Of a stretch of DNA of 53,154 nt, positions 27,915 to 36,102 are shown in pieces (the first letter of the stretch is position 1; each line of letters begins with the position of its first letter). Position numbers and translations under genes: made by a program. Below the pieces are notes generated by a model, which saw nothing but the letters and a program-made list of their open reading frames with translations, ran no database searches and was not told the origin of the DNA. Source of the stretch: CAYZJV01 sp964482325 (GTDB taxonomy: Bacteria > Spirochaetota > Spirochaetia > Sphaerochaetales > Sphaerochaetaceae); the NCBI GenBank assembly GCA_964482325.1, contig CAYZXD010000015.1, forward strand, positions 1 to 53,154, given 5' to 3'.

Positions 27915-29138
27915 TTACACTCCCTTTTCTTTTCCTAAGGCTACCAGCGCCTCGTTGATCTTGCTGCATGCTTCAGTTGCACGTTCGTCATCCATAAAGC
28001 ACCCGGTTACGATACGGATATATCCTTCACCCTGCGTTCCGTAAGGAGATCCTTCATTTACCAGAATTTTTGCATGTTCCAGAATATAGGAGACCACTTC
28101 AGATGAGGTCCCTAAACGTGAAACATCGATCCAGGTAAGAAATCCGCTCTCACTTTTGCGTACGGTGATATATGCATTATCCTTGAATACCTCGTGAACC
28201 AGATTTCTCCTGCGCTCTAACCGTTGATGTACATCCTGAAGAAACGATTCATCGTTCAAGGCGGTAATGGCACCTATCGAAGTAACGGTAGCCGCAGCTC
28301 CCAGTACATTCACTGCACCTCCATATAGGACATCCATAATCGCATCATCGGCATAGATATACCCGATCCTGAACCCACTGAGACCCAATCCTTTGGAGAT
28401 GGAACATACGGTTACTGTCCGTTCCCACATACCATCGAGAGTTGCCGGGGCAACAAACTCAATACCATCATAGATATGATCCTCGAATGCCTGATCACAG
28501 ACTAATACCAGATCGTGTTTGATCACGAATTCAGCAACTGCTTCCAGATTCTCTTTTCTGAACACGGTGGTAGTGGGGTTATTCGGATGACAGAGAACGA
28601 GCATCTTCGTCTTTGCTGTTACCCGCTTCTCCAACTCTTCGATTGAAAGCTGCCAGTTATCATGAGCATGTAGCGGTACGGGAACCGTCACGCCACCGAG
28701 CAGTTTGGGATTGAGAAAATTGCTGGGGTAGCTTGGATCGGGAACTAATACCTCATCACCCGGGTCGATAAACGGCATCATGGCATACAGCAGTCCTGAG
28801 TCTGAACCGGGAGTTACGATGATATTTCTGCTTGGATTGAGTTTCAGTCCGGTGGTACGACGGATCTTGCGGGCAATGGCTTCCCGTAACTCAAATTTGC
28901 CGATCGGCATACTGTAGTGAGCGGGAAAGCCGTCTTCCACCGCTTCGATCATAGCCTGCTTTACCGAAGGCGGGATTGAAGGATCGGGAAAGAAGGGATC
29001 AGCCCAGGCCATGATGGTCACCCCTTGTTTGATGAGTTCGCCAACCCCTTCACCGACATCGGCTTTCGTTACCGTTGCGAAGAGTCCGCCTTGTAAAGCG
29101 GAGAATCGACTGTTCATTTTTTCTTTGATCGTTTTCAT
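27915..29138 (-). CDS. Class I/II PLP-dependent aminotransferase
   Basis: A fold-type I aminotransferase of 407 residues. PLP-site features: GSDSGLLYAMM, the HPNNPTTTVF block, CDQAFEDHIYDG with the PLP-contacting Asp, and the Schiff-base lysine in SISKGLGLSGFRIGY. Substrate cannot be inferred directly, but coupling to RidA (which removes reactive enamine/imine by-products of PLP enzymes) suggests turnover of a small amino acid. Its start overlaps the ridA stop by four bases. Confidence 0.88.
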   Translation of the reverse strand: MKTIKEKMNSRFSALQGGLFATVTKADVGEGVGELIKQGVTIMAWADPFFPDPSIPPSVKQAMIEAVEDGFPAHYSMPIGKFELREAIARKIRRTTGLKLNPSRNIIVTPGSDSGLLYAMMPFIDPGDEVLVPDPSYPSNFLNPKLLGGVTVPVPLHAHDNWQLSIEELEKRVTAKTKMLVLCHPNNPTTTVFRKENLEAVAEFVIKHDLVLVCDQAFEDHIYDGIEFVAPATLDGMWERTVTVCSISKGLGLSGFRIGYIYADDAIMDVLYGGAVNVLGAAATVTSIGAITALNDESFLQDVHQRLERRRNLVHEVFKDNAYITVRKSESGFLTWIDVSRLGTSSEVVSYILEHAKILVNEGSPYGTQGEGYIRIVTGCFMDDERATEACSKINEALVALGKEKGV

Positions 29139-29515
29139 GCTTTACTCGCTACTGCTTCAATTTCCACCAGTGCATCTTTGGGAAGATTTGCTACTTCAAA
29201 TGCAGCACGAGCGGGAGGATCCTGAGTAAAATAGGTGGCATATACTTCATTCATTGCCCCAAAATCCCGAATATCCTTCAGGTATACGGTGGTTTTCAAG
29301 ACATTTTCCATTGAGCTACCGGCTGCTTCCAGAATTGCTGAAAGATTCTTGAGACACTGATGTGTCTGTCCTACGACATCATCTGATGCAAAGGCACCTG
29401 TTGCAACGTCGAGTGGAAGTTGTCCTGAAACAAATACGAGCGATTCAGTTGCAGTTGCCTGCGAATAGGGTCCTACAGCGGCAGGTGCTTTGTTGGAATG
29501 AATGATTGATTTCAT
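29135..29515 (-). CDS. ridA: RidA-family reactive intermediate deaminase
   Basis: It hydrolyses 2-aminoacrylate-type enamines/imines to keto acids and ammonia. Conserved features: APAAVGPYSQA at the N-terminus, VSGQLPLD, and PPARAAFEVANLPKDALVEIE at the end, with the catalytic Arg in PARAAF. The ATG at 29515 (AGAGG 6 bases before) is used instead of an upstream in-frame ATG at 29548. About 126 residues, the normal length. First gene of the ridA-aminotransferase-nhaC operon. Confidence 0.93.
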   Translation of the reverse strand: MKSIIHSNKAPAAVGPYSQATATESLVFVSGQLPLDVATGAFASDDVVGQTHQCLKNLSAILEAAGSSMENVLKTTVYLKDIRDFGAMNEVYATYFTQDPPARAAFEVANLPKDALVEIEAVASKA

Positions 29516-29530
29516 ATGATACCTCTTATA

Positions 29531-29548
29531 ATGCAAATTTATTTGCAT
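29531..29548. promoter_or_regulatory. Palindromic operator candidate in the ridA leader
   Basis: ATGCAAAT-TT-ATTTGCAT is a perfect 8-bp inverted repeat with a 2-base centre. It sits just downstream of the predicted -10 element of the ridA promoter, in the position of the transcription start. It is a natural binding site for the YheO-type regulator encoded next door, though binding is inference. Confidence 0.6.
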
Positions 29549-29575
29549 GATAAAAGATTTTTATCATATTGTCAA
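29547..29575 (-). promoter_or_regulatory. ridA operon promoter overlapped by a second palindrome
   Basis: On the minus strand TTGACA (29575-29570) and TATCAT (29552-29547) are 17 bases apart. Positions 29547-29567 form a perfect inverted repeat, ATGATAAAA-GAT-TTTTATCAT on the plus strand, filling the spacer and the -10 box. Promoter plus two adjoining palindromes in the 67-base gap between the regulator gene and ridA strongly suggests local control of the operon. Confidence 0.75.
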
Positions 29576-29582
29576 AGGAAAT

Positions 29583-30245
29583 CTACTTCACTTTCCGCAA
29601 ATACCGATAAATTGTTGCCTCGGAAACCTGCAGGATACGGGCAATGCTGGTAACCGCCCCTTTGAGGAGAAACACTCCCTGTTCATTCAAATCGGCAATG
29701 ATTTCCATCCGGGTATCCTGGGACAATGAATCAACCGTGACTCCCCGCTCTCTCATGAGCGTCAAAGCAGTCTCTACGGGAATATCATTGACCGAATGAC
29801 GAAGTTTCTCATCAAATTTCGTATGCTGTTCACTGCTTTGCTCTAAGGGAGTTCGGGATTTTACCAGATCATCAATGGCTTTGGTCACCATGTGCATGGC
29901 AGTCTGATCAGAATTGATACAGAACAACCCGATGAGGCGTTCTTTGTTCTTGATATAATACGTTCCCGAGTTCAAAAACCTGCCACTCTCATTCGTACTG
30001 GTATATGCAGGAGTAAAATCCTGTTGTTCATAATCTCTGCTCTTGATGATACGCAGTACGAGATCCGTTGCAGGATCGCCTCTCTTTCTTCCACTGATGT
30101 AATTGTTCTCAATGGCAATGATCGACTGTTCCAGTCGTGATACGTCATGTAACACGAATTCAGTATCCGGCATCAGCTGTGCCAGAAATTTCATCAGGGG
30201 AATATAGCTTTCAAGGATTAATCTGTCCTCAGTTATCGTTTGCAT
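29583..30245 (-). CDS. YheO/DauR-type transcriptional regulator (PAS_6 plus HTH)
   Basis: Residues from about 15 to 120 form the YheO-like PAS domain (FVLHDVSRLEQSIIAIENNYISGRKRGDPATDLVL as a region; only the HDV and GRKxGDPATD motifs are diagnostic). The C-terminal 60 residues end in a helix-turn-helix, AVTSIARILQVSEATIYRYLRK. Relatives regulate D-arginine and other amino-acid metabolism. Neither the ATG at 30245 nor the TTG at 30269 has a good ribosome site; the ATG is chosen. It lies directly upstream of the ridA operon it probably controls. Confidence 0.85.
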   Translation of the reverse strand: MQTITEDRLILESYIPLMKFLAQLMPDTEFVLHDVSRLEQSIIAIENNYISGRKRGDPATDLVLRIIKSRDYEQQDFTPAYTSTNESGRFLNSGTYYIKNKERLIGLFCINSDQTAMHMVTKAIDDLVKSRTPLEQSSEQHTKFDEKLRHSVNDIPVETALTLMRERGVTVDSLSQDTRMEIIADLNEQGVFLLKGAVTSIARILQVSEATIYRYLRKVK

Positions 30246-30375
30246 GCAATCAGAGTACTTAAATACCAAAAGGAAATCAACTAGAATAGATAGCTAAACA
30301 GGTCGTACCGGAATCTATACAGAACCAGATGACGTTTCCCATGACACACAAGGGAAACTCACTTCACCTACATAT

Positions 30376-31989
30376 CTATGGTGTTTGAGCCGCCTGTTCC
30401 TGCGCATGTACTGCATCAGCTGCCATCCTTGCCGTCATTATGCAGGTGGGCAATCCAGCTGGACTGGCTGTCCACTGCCCTGCACGATAGATGTCGGGAA
30501 TGGGAGTACGTACTGCCTGCTTCATATTCAGCATGCTAGCTGAAATGGGCACCGTATCTTCAAACGACCATCCGACGATGGCCCCTTCGGAGCTTCCGAC
30601 GCCTCTGGCTATGTGCATCGGACTGGCAGTGAACTTGCTGAGAATGTTATCCTGCAACTGTGGGTATACGGAATCGGTCAGCGTTTTTATCATATCGGCA
30701 CTGATGTGCCGTTCAAAGTCTTCGTACCAACCGTCGGCTTCTATGCGCCGTGTCAGTTCATAATCAAAGAGAAAACTGACGATCAATCCCGTTTTCCCTT
30801 CCGGCGCAGCACTGCTATCGTTGAGAACCGGGAGAGAAATCTCGTAGGTGTTGTACCAACAGAAATCTTTCAACCATGCATAGAAAGCCTTTCGATCAAG
30901 GTTCTCCCAATCATCAAGGATTGCAGCAAGCTTTGAACGGTGTAGCTCGCCAAGGCCCTCTTTTGAGGGTGTATAGAAAAAGTGTCCTTCTGATATTGCC
31001 TTGAAATAGGCAGGAGGAAGATCAACGGCCAAAAAGAGGGTGAATACCGATTCAGCGCCGTGACTGGATAGCATATTCTTTTGTTCATTTGCTATCTGGT
31101 CTCTTACTTTATCAGGGAATCCCTCAGCATCTACCATCTGGTACAAGTACTTCATATCGGCACACCAGATAAGCTTCTCATAGGTATAGCTATTCCCCTG
31201 ATTATCGGTAAGGATCTTGTGCAAAGCATCAAGTTGGACCACTTCGGTATTGGTCTTCACTTCACTGCCAAGCTCAGCAAGACGGGCACTGAGTGCTTTG
31301 GGGATACTCCCCACTCCCCCTTTGGGATAGTAATAGTCGGGGTATAACGAGAAGTAACTCATGGCAAAGAATGCCGGGGTCTTTTTGAAAAAGTGCTGAG
31401 AAATGATATCCCGCAACGCATCATGTGCTATGAGCTTGTTGAGAAACTGCTCCATGGGCATCCTCATGCGCATGATGGCTGCACCGGTGGCCAGGAAACG
31501 GAAAATCCAGATAATGAATGTACTGAAGTAGTAGCCGATATCACGTTTAGCATCTTTGAAGAAGGGGCTATCGCTGCCGAACAGCACCTGCATGTAGATA
31601 TCGAACTGGGCTATGACCTTGATCACCTTATCGATATCCTCAGTGCTCTGAGGATACAGTTCCTTCAGCATGCGCTCATAAGCTGCAAGGCTCTCCTTGC
31701 TGTCAGCACAGATTATTTTATCTTCGATACCGAGGGAAACTTTGCTTGGCAGTAAGGGCAGATCGATTTCAAGCTCGTTGAGCATGGGTTTGACCATACC
31801 GGCATTTTCAACTGCCCGGATGCCCCCGTCAAAGAGAAATCCATCCCGAACAAATGAATTGACAAGCCCTCCACAGGTGCCATTTTTTTCTAAAACCAAC
31901 ACCTTGTGCCCACGCATGGCGAGGGAAGTTGCTGCGGTAAGACCTGATATTCCAGCTCCAACAATGATAATACGGTTATGTGTAGTCAC
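30376..31989 (-). CDS. CrtI/phytoene desaturase-like FAD oxidoreductase
   Basis: The N-terminus IIIVGAGISGLTAATSLAMRG and LEKNGTCGGLVNSF give an FAD-binding Rossmann fold. The C-terminal AGQWTASPAGLPTCIMTARMAAD is the conserved second FAD motif of the carotenoid desaturase/all-trans-retinol saturase family. No other carotenoid genes are nearby, so the substrate is unknown. The frame is open to an ATG at 32040, but a GTG at 31989 has GGAGG 7 bases upstream and gives the canonical short start before the Rossmann motif. Confidence 0.85.
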   Translation of the reverse strand: MTTHNRIIIVGAGISGLTAATSLAMRGHKVLVLEKNGTCGGLVNSFVRDGFLFDGGIRAVENAGMVKPMLNELEIDLPLLPSKVSLGIEDKIICADSKESLAAYERMLKELYPQSTEDIDKVIKVIAQFDIYMQVLFGSDSPFFKDAKRDIGYYFSTFIIWIFRFLATGAAIMRMRMPMEQFLNKLIAHDALRDIISQHFFKKTPAFFAMSYFSLYPDYYYPKGGVGSIPKALSARLAELGSEVKTNTEVVQLDALHKILTDNQGNSYTYEKLIWCADMKYLYQMVDAEGFPDKVRDQIANEQKNMLSSHGAESVFTLFLAVDLPPAYFKAISEGHFFYTPSKEGLGELHRSKLAAILDDWENLDRKAFYAWLKDFCWYNTYEISLPVLNDSSAAPEGKTGLIVSFLFDYELTRRIEADGWYEDFERHISADMIKTLTDSVYPQLQDNILSKFTASPMHIARGVGSSEGAIVGWSFEDTVPISASMLNMKQAVRTPIPDIYRAGQWTASPAGLPTCIMTARMAADAVHAQEQAAQTP

Positions 31990-32464
31990 CTCTAGCCCTC
32001 CGTAGTCCAAAAGAACGGTATATTGTCCGTAGTATATCATGAGAATGTGAACAACACGGTAAAGAAGATGCGGGAACGGTCAATAGTTCTATGGCTCATG
32101 TGAGTATGCTCATTGATACTTATCGTGGTGTTAATGCTTCCATTACAGTATTCTGTAATACATATGTCAATACTTTTCATTACCTACTAAGACATATGCT
32201 TCCCCAGATCGTTAGGCAAAGCGAGTAGTTATCTTCCAACAAGGATCGTGGCAACATGGTAACTTCCGGGGTAACTGGTGCTTCTGAAGATGTCATCGTC
32301 ATTCATCAGGCAGACTATGAAAAGAACTCTGGATAATTCCAGAGAACATTATAAAGCATTTTTAAGGACTTTCGGAGAGGATGGTTTCTTAGTACTGAAG
32401 CAGTCGGAACTAGTAAATTTACGATGAGAAGGCATGCTCTTTGGTGAGGAGCTCGGTCATCGGG
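31990..32464. other. Gene-free interval between the CrtI-like gene and the GNAT module
   Basis: No supported coding sequence. Positions 32142-32159 form an inverted repeat (ATTACAG-TATT-CTGTAAT), which could be an operator for the CrtI-like gene. The terminator at 32319-32344 is listed separately. The boundary between ordinary chromosome and the accessory array falls in this stretch. Confidence 0.45.
32319..32344 (-). terminator. Probable terminator of the GNAT bicistron
   Basis: On the minus strand CTCTGGA-ATTA-TCCAGAG is a 7-bp hairpin followed by TTCTTTTC. It is 120 bases beyond the GNAT stop codon, which is far but with no gene in between. The stem is short for a strong terminator. Confidence 0.5.
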
Positions 32465-33031
32465 TTATAGAAGCCGAAACAATTGATTGTATGTTCGCTT
32501 CTTACTGGGAGTATTGAACAAGCGGAACCCAAATTGCTCGGATTGGTACATTGATACCAGATGATCCTCGCATTCGACGATTACAAACTTTCCCCCGATC
32601 TGATCCTTCACCTCAACCAGAACCGCCAATGCTATTTCTAAAATTTGATTACCCGGCAACTCATCATGAGAAAATGAATCGTTTCGTCCTAGTTGACCAA
32701 TAAGGAAACAAGGAATTCTATGGTCAGGGCATTTGCTCATCTTCAATTTCTGCTTGTCTTCCTCGGAAAGGTCTACACTCTTGCTAATATCGGCGAACCC
32801 TATGGAGAGTGTGAAATACCCTGCAATATCTTTATTTTCTGTTGCTAGAAGATAAGTTCTGGCACTCGAAGATTTTTCAAATGCTATAGCCGAGGAGTGA
32901 AGGAATTCTTCCACCTCCTTGTTGCGGCTGCATAAAAATCGGGCTAGGACTTGCTCGATTATGGAATCGTCAGCATATCCTAGCCATGAACCCAGCTGCT
33001 CAAGACTCAGCTCTTGTTGCTGTCCAACCAT
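32465..33031 (-). CDS. GNAT-like acetyltransferase, putative toxin of a bicistron
   Basis: A 188-residue protein. The middle part TYLLATENKDIAGYFTLSIGF and the C-terminal GGKFVIVECEDHLVSMYQSEQFGFRLF match the fold of GNAT acetyltransferases (the last segment is the usual beta-strand/helix before FGF). The acetyl-CoA R/QxxGxG/A loop is not obvious (FLIGQLGRND is the nearest), so activity is uncertain. Its ATG lies inside the last 25 bases of the 57-residue partner gene, in the arrangement of GNAT toxin-antitoxin pairs. Such toxins acetylate aminoacyl-tRNA; that role here is inference. Confidence 0.65.
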   Translation of the reverse strand: MVGQQQELSLEQLGSWLGYADDSIIEQVLARFLCSRNKEVEEFLHSSAIAFEKSSSARTYLLATENKDIAGYFTLSIGFADISKSVDLSEEDKQKLKMSKCPDHRIPCFLIGQLGRNDSFSHDELPGNQILEIALAVLVEVKDQIGGKFVIVECEDHLVSMYQSEQFGFRLFNTPSKKRTYNQLFRLL

Positions 33032-33180
33032 TTCTGGAATCTCTCTCCACTGGTGGCGAGACTTTCTTTATCTTTCTCAGACAACTTGAATCTGACGACA
33101 GGCTTATCGATGTTCTTGGCGATTTCACGCAAGGCCTTCTTGGGCATTTTAAACACAGTGTTAAAAGAACTTGTTGCCAT
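33007..33180 (-). CDS. 57-residue partner of the GNAT protein (putative antitoxin)
   Basis: A short frame too small for routine gene finding: it begins MATSSFNTVFKMPKKALRE, has a basic, helical middle (AKNIDKPVVRFKLSEKDKES) and ends KWLDSNKS. An excellent ribosome site AGGAGGTGA sits 5 bases before its ATG, far better than any for the GNAT gene, whose start lies within its end (25-base overlap). Size, charge and overlap fit an antitoxin translated first and coupled to the toxin. No DNA-binding fold can be named with certainty; the N-terminus is not a clear ribbon-helix-helix. Confidence 0.7.
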   Translation of the reverse strand: MATSSFNTVFKMPKKALREIAKNIDKPVVRFKLSEKDKESLATSGERFQKWLDSNKS

Positions 33181-33408
33181 GGCTCACCTCCTATTCAAGT
33201 TTTTCTATTCAGGCAATTAAGCCCGATACATGTGCACCACGTTGGTATCATTAAGATATCACATTTTTCCAACTACTTCCACTACTTATGAATAGATTCC
33301 CCTTTGTGCCATTGAATCTAATAACGAAAGGATGGAGTTGGCCACGGTGAAACCACTTCTGATTTTCTCTATATGCTCACGTGTGAAACAGTCAGACTTC
33401 ACCATACA

Positions 33409-33645
33409 TCACCTGTGAACTGTAAGTTCGATCGACGTCTTGCCTCGTAGGAATCCAAACACATCCTCCACTTTGTTCCTTCTTCGTACGTAACGTAGCA
33501 TTGAGACCTGATCGATGCGGTATTTTGCGAACATCGTCTCAATCGCAGTGACATAATCACCTTTGGAAAGCATAAGGCTCTTATTCGCAAACAGATCAAC
33601 AATCAGTTTCTCATCGATAGCCTGTGTCCAGACATGTTCGCAATT
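33409..33645 (-). pseudogene. Orphan C-terminal gene fragment of unknown family
   Basis: One frame runs open for about 78 codons from an in-frame stop near 33648 to a TGA at 33411-33409, reading HVWTQAIDEKLIVDLFANK early, and VRRRNKVEDVFGFLRGKTS near its end. It has no start codon until residue 25 or so (the ATG before LSKGDY) and no ribosome site, so it looks like the tail of a longer gene cut off at the boundary of the repeat that starts at about 33643. I do not recognise the family. Natural amino-acid composition argues against a random frame. Confidence 0.5.
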
Positions 33646-34425
33646 TCATATTAAATATGATACATACCTTTCGACTTCTTTTTCACACCATTTATCACTA
33701 TGCAACGTTTCCTGAACAGCACAAATTGACTTAGCATGGGGAATCATTCATACTCTTAGCATGGCTCAGAGAGATATCATTGAAGAACGGAGAAGAAAAA
33801 TCACTGCCTACATCAACGAGAAAGGTCGTGCAGATATTCCTGAGCTGGTTGAAATCACTCAGTCAACAGATGTGACTGTACGAAGAGACCTTGCCCATCT
33901 GGAAAAACTGGATTTGTTGATCAGAACCCATGGTGGGGCAGTGAAAAATGAGAATAAAAAGTCGATTTGGCAAACATCCTCAGTATCAAGCAGACTTGAG
34001 AAGAACAGAGAACAGAAATTCAGAATTGCTGCTTTTGCAGCTACGCTGATCAAGGACAATGAAAGTCTCATGATAGATGGAGGGAGTACCACTCAGATCT
34101 TCTCTTCATACCTCAAGGAAAAACAGAACCTGTTAATCGTAACGAATGCCCCGGGCATTGCAGAGATTCTCCTTGATAACGAAACAAGCAGGATTATCCA
34201 GATTGGCGGGGAACTGATACGGGATACTCATCAGGCCGCTGGACCGGATGCGGAAGCTCATATCCACCGGTATCATGTCGATAAGAGTATTATCAGTGTG
34301 TCGGGGGCAGATCCTGATTATGGCTGTTTTGCTGCAATTCCTCTTGAAGCGAGTCTCAAGCGCGCTATGATTAAACAATCACGCGAATCAATTCTCTTGA
34401 TTGACAGTTCAAAATTTGAGAGGAA
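33643..34425 (+). repeat. Direct repeat, copy 1 (regulator promoter and gene)
   Basis: About 780 bases that recur almost unchanged at 38470-39251 (offset 4826 from the start codon on). The repeat starts around ATTTCATATT, includes the promoter and start codon of a DeoR-family gene and stops within codon 222. A third, shorter copy is at 36266-36513. Differences between copies 1 and 3 are only a few bases and one single-base indel before the start codon, which implies recent duplication or gene conversion. Confidence 0.92.
33726..33754 (+). promoter_or_regulatory. Promoter of regulator copy 1 (leaderless type)
   Basis: TTGACT (33726-33731) and CATACT (33749-33754) are 17 bases apart. The ATG begins only 6 bases after the -10 element, so transcription would start at or next to the A of the ATG and no ribosome site exists. 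The same arrangement is kept in copy 3. Confidence 0.65.
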
Positions 34426-34438
34426 TCAGAATGCTTAA
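33761..34438 (+). pseudogene. DeoR-family regulator, copy 1, C-terminally truncated
   Basis: The first 221 residues equal those of the complete regulator at 38587: the N-terminal helix-turn-helix (RADIPELVEITQSTDVTVRRDL) and most of the sugar-phosphate-binding domain (MIDGGSTTQIF, GGELIRDTHQAAGPDAE). After SKFER the frame leaves the homologous sequence, adds NQNA and stops. About 39 C-terminal residues, including the last strand and helix of the effector domain, are lost. It could still bind DNA, perhaps as a constitutive repressor or an inactive product. The truncation point coincides with a 43-base sequence repeated at 47132. Confidence 0.85.
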
Positions 34439-34467
34439 CATTGCATCGTAAACTGAGGTAAATGAGG
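34425..34467 (+). repeat. 43-base direct repeat, copy 1
   Basis: The sequence from ATCAGAATGCTTAACATTGC to AATGAGG recurs at 47132-47175 with about six differences. Copy 1 begins exactly where the truncated regulator stops matching the full one. The second copy lies upstream of the IS3-like element. It may be the end of an unrecognised mobile element or a recombination scar. Confidence 0.7.
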
Positions 34468-34563
34468 CGGCTTCTATACCGGAATTCACAGAGATGTGCA
34501 TCCTAGCTCCCTAGAAAAAATGTGGCGTTCTACCCTGCTTGATTATTACCATTGTTTTATTTC

Positions 34564-34577
34564 TATAATGCATTATA
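34564..34577 (+). promoter_or_regulatory. Palindrome on the AbiE promoter
   Basis: TATAATGCATTATA is a perfect 14-base palindrome. It provides two overlapping TATAAT-like elements, the second (34574-34579) ending 9 bases before the antitoxin ATG at 34589, which suggests a leaderless or nearly leaderless transcript. AbiEi-type antitoxins repress their own operons through inverted repeats, so this is a good operator candidate. A -35 element is weak (TTGTTT at 34553). Confidence 0.55.
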
Positions 34578-34588
34578 ATTATCACATT

Positions 34589-35227
34589 ATGGAAACGAAA
34601 ACGAACATCTCCTACTTGGAGTTCCGGGACTTTTTCATCTCTTTCGGATGCTTCTCAATCCATCAAGTAAAGATCTGGAATGCGGATTTCAATAGAAATA
34701 ATCTTGGCCGATGGGAGAAACAGGGTAAACTCATCCGATTACGGCAAGGGTATTACACCTTCCCCTCTCTATTGAAAAACGGTGATGCCCCTTATTACCT
34801 CGCAAACAAGATATATGCCCCTTCATACATCAGCCTTGAGTCGGCTCTCTCCTTTCATGGGATGATTCCCGAGGGGGTGATTCAGATTATGAGTATCACC
34901 ACACGAAAGACAAAGAAGTTTCACAATGCATTTGGAGACTTTACCTATCAAACCGAGAAGCCTGAACTACTGTTTGGATACACGATAGAACAATCCACCC
35001 GCTCAAATGGCTGGAGCATCCTACTTGCAACACCGGAGAAAGCTTTGCTCGACCTCCTCTATCTGAGGCCACAGTACAATTCTTTAGGGGATATGCAACA
35101 ACTTCGGCTGGATGTCGATTTCATGAATCAGGAACTCAATACAGATCGATTGGATGAGTATGTAACGAGATTCGGTTCGAAGATATTGGAGCAAAGGGTT
35201 TCCTGTCTCAAAGGAGCATATCTATGA
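34589..35227 (+). CDS. AbiEi-family antitoxin (type IV toxin-antitoxin)
   Basis: About 212 residues. The N-terminal winged helix (EFRDFFISFGCFSIHQVKIWNADF, then NNLGRWEKQGKLIRLRQGYY) and the following domain with PSYISLESALSFHGMIPEGV and LLATPEKALLDLLYLRP are typical of AbiEi/DUF6088-like transcriptional-regulator antitoxins. The ATG at 34589 gives the family-like start METKTNISYLEF; the frame extends to 34496 but without a ribosome site. Its stop overlaps the toxin start by four bases. It is predicted to repress the operon and counter the nucleotidyltransferase toxin. Confidence 0.82.
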   Translation: METKTNISYLEFRDFFISFGCFSIHQVKIWNADFNRNNLGRWEKQGKLIRLRQGYYTFPSLLKNGDAPYYLANKIYAPSYISLESALSFHGMIPEGVIQIMSITTRKTKKFHNAFGDFTYQTEKPELLFGYTIEQSTRSNGWSILLATPEKALLDLLYLRPQYNSLGDMQQLRLDVDFMNQELNTDRLDEYVTRFGSKILEQRVSCLKGAYL

Positions 35228-36021
35228 TTGCAATCGAGTCGCTCAAACCTTTCTTTCCTCCCTATATGAGCACCATCCCAGAATATCAAAAGTATATGCT
35301 TAAAGAGTACATACAATGTCAAATCCTGGAATTCCTCTCCAATTCAAACTATATTTCAAGACTCTCATTCATCGGTGGCACGCATCTGAGACTGATCAAG
35401 CAGATAGATAGATTCTCCGAAGATCTCGATTTTGACTGCAAGGGGATGTCACACAGTGATTTCATTGCCATGACCGATTCCGTATTGCGACATCTTTCCA
35501 ATCTCGGCTATGTCGTTGAACCGAGAATACAGGAACATGATATGCTCGTAGCCTACAGAAGAAGCATCTACTTCCCGCAACTCCTATTCGACATGCAACT
35601 GAGCGGGCACAGAAAAGCAAAGTTCCTGATAAAAATTGAAATGGAGGATCAGCAGATCCCCTACAAGACAGTCCCCGCATTCGTGCGAAGTAGTGGGTTC
35701 TACTTTCCCCTACCAGTCCCACCAGATGATGTACTCTGTTCAATGAAGCTCTCTGCAGTTCTGACACGCAGCAAAGGTCGAGATTTCTATGATTCCATGT
35801 TCTTATTGAGCCGATCGAAACCCAACTATGAATTTCTTGCAGTTAACCATGGAATTCACAACGCAAAGGAGCTCAAGCATGCTTTGATATCACGTATTGA
35901 CGAAGTGGATCTCTCTGAAAAGCAAAGGGATGTTCAGCACCTGCTATTCGATCCTCAGAGGAGTCGGATGATCACCAGTTTCGAATCGTTCATAGAAGGC
36001 CTGGATCTCACAGATTCCTGA
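35224..36021 (+). CDS. AbiEii-family nucleotidyltransferase toxin
   Basis: A 265-residue DUF1814-type nucleotidyltransferase. The catalytic motif is IGGTHLRLIKQIDRFSEDLDFD at about residues 49-70 (GG..L, then R-S-E-D-L-D-F), followed by the second acidic strand (LLFDMQLSG / LIKIEMEDQ) and the basic SAVLTRSKGRDFYD motif. Relatives transfer nucleotides to tRNA or other targets and cause phage abortive infection. ATGA overlap with the antitoxin gene is the standard arrangement. It ends inside the module bounded by regulator repeat copies 1 and 2. Confidence 0.87.
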   Translation: MIAIESLKPFFPPYMSTIPEYQKYMLKEYIQCQILEFLSNSNYISRLSFIGGTHLRLIKQIDRFSEDLDFDCKGMSHSDFIAMTDSVLRHLSNLGYVVEPRIQEHDMLVAYRRSIYFPQLLFDMQLSGHRKAKFLIKIEMEDQQIPYKTVPAFVRSSGFYFPLPVPPDDVLCSMKLSAVLTRSKGRDFYDSMFLLSRSKPNYEFLAVNHGIHNAKELKHALISRIDEVDLSEKQRDVQHLLFDPQRSRMITSFESFIEGLDLTDS

Positions 36022-36102
36022 TAACCCTATCGTCTCAACTGCGGACATTCGAATTTCTCCCGTTGGTTGTGTTATCACAACTTGAATTGGTGAATAATGA
36101 TT

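Noticed and set aside
30334..30358. GTTTCCC/GGGAAAC inverted repeat just past the CrtI-like gene as terminator
   Set aside because: Long loop, short stem and no T-run.
32142..32159. ATTACAG/CTGTAAT inverted repeat as a LexA- or Fur-like box
   Set aside because: It matches neither consensus, and no regulated gene start is close enough to judge.
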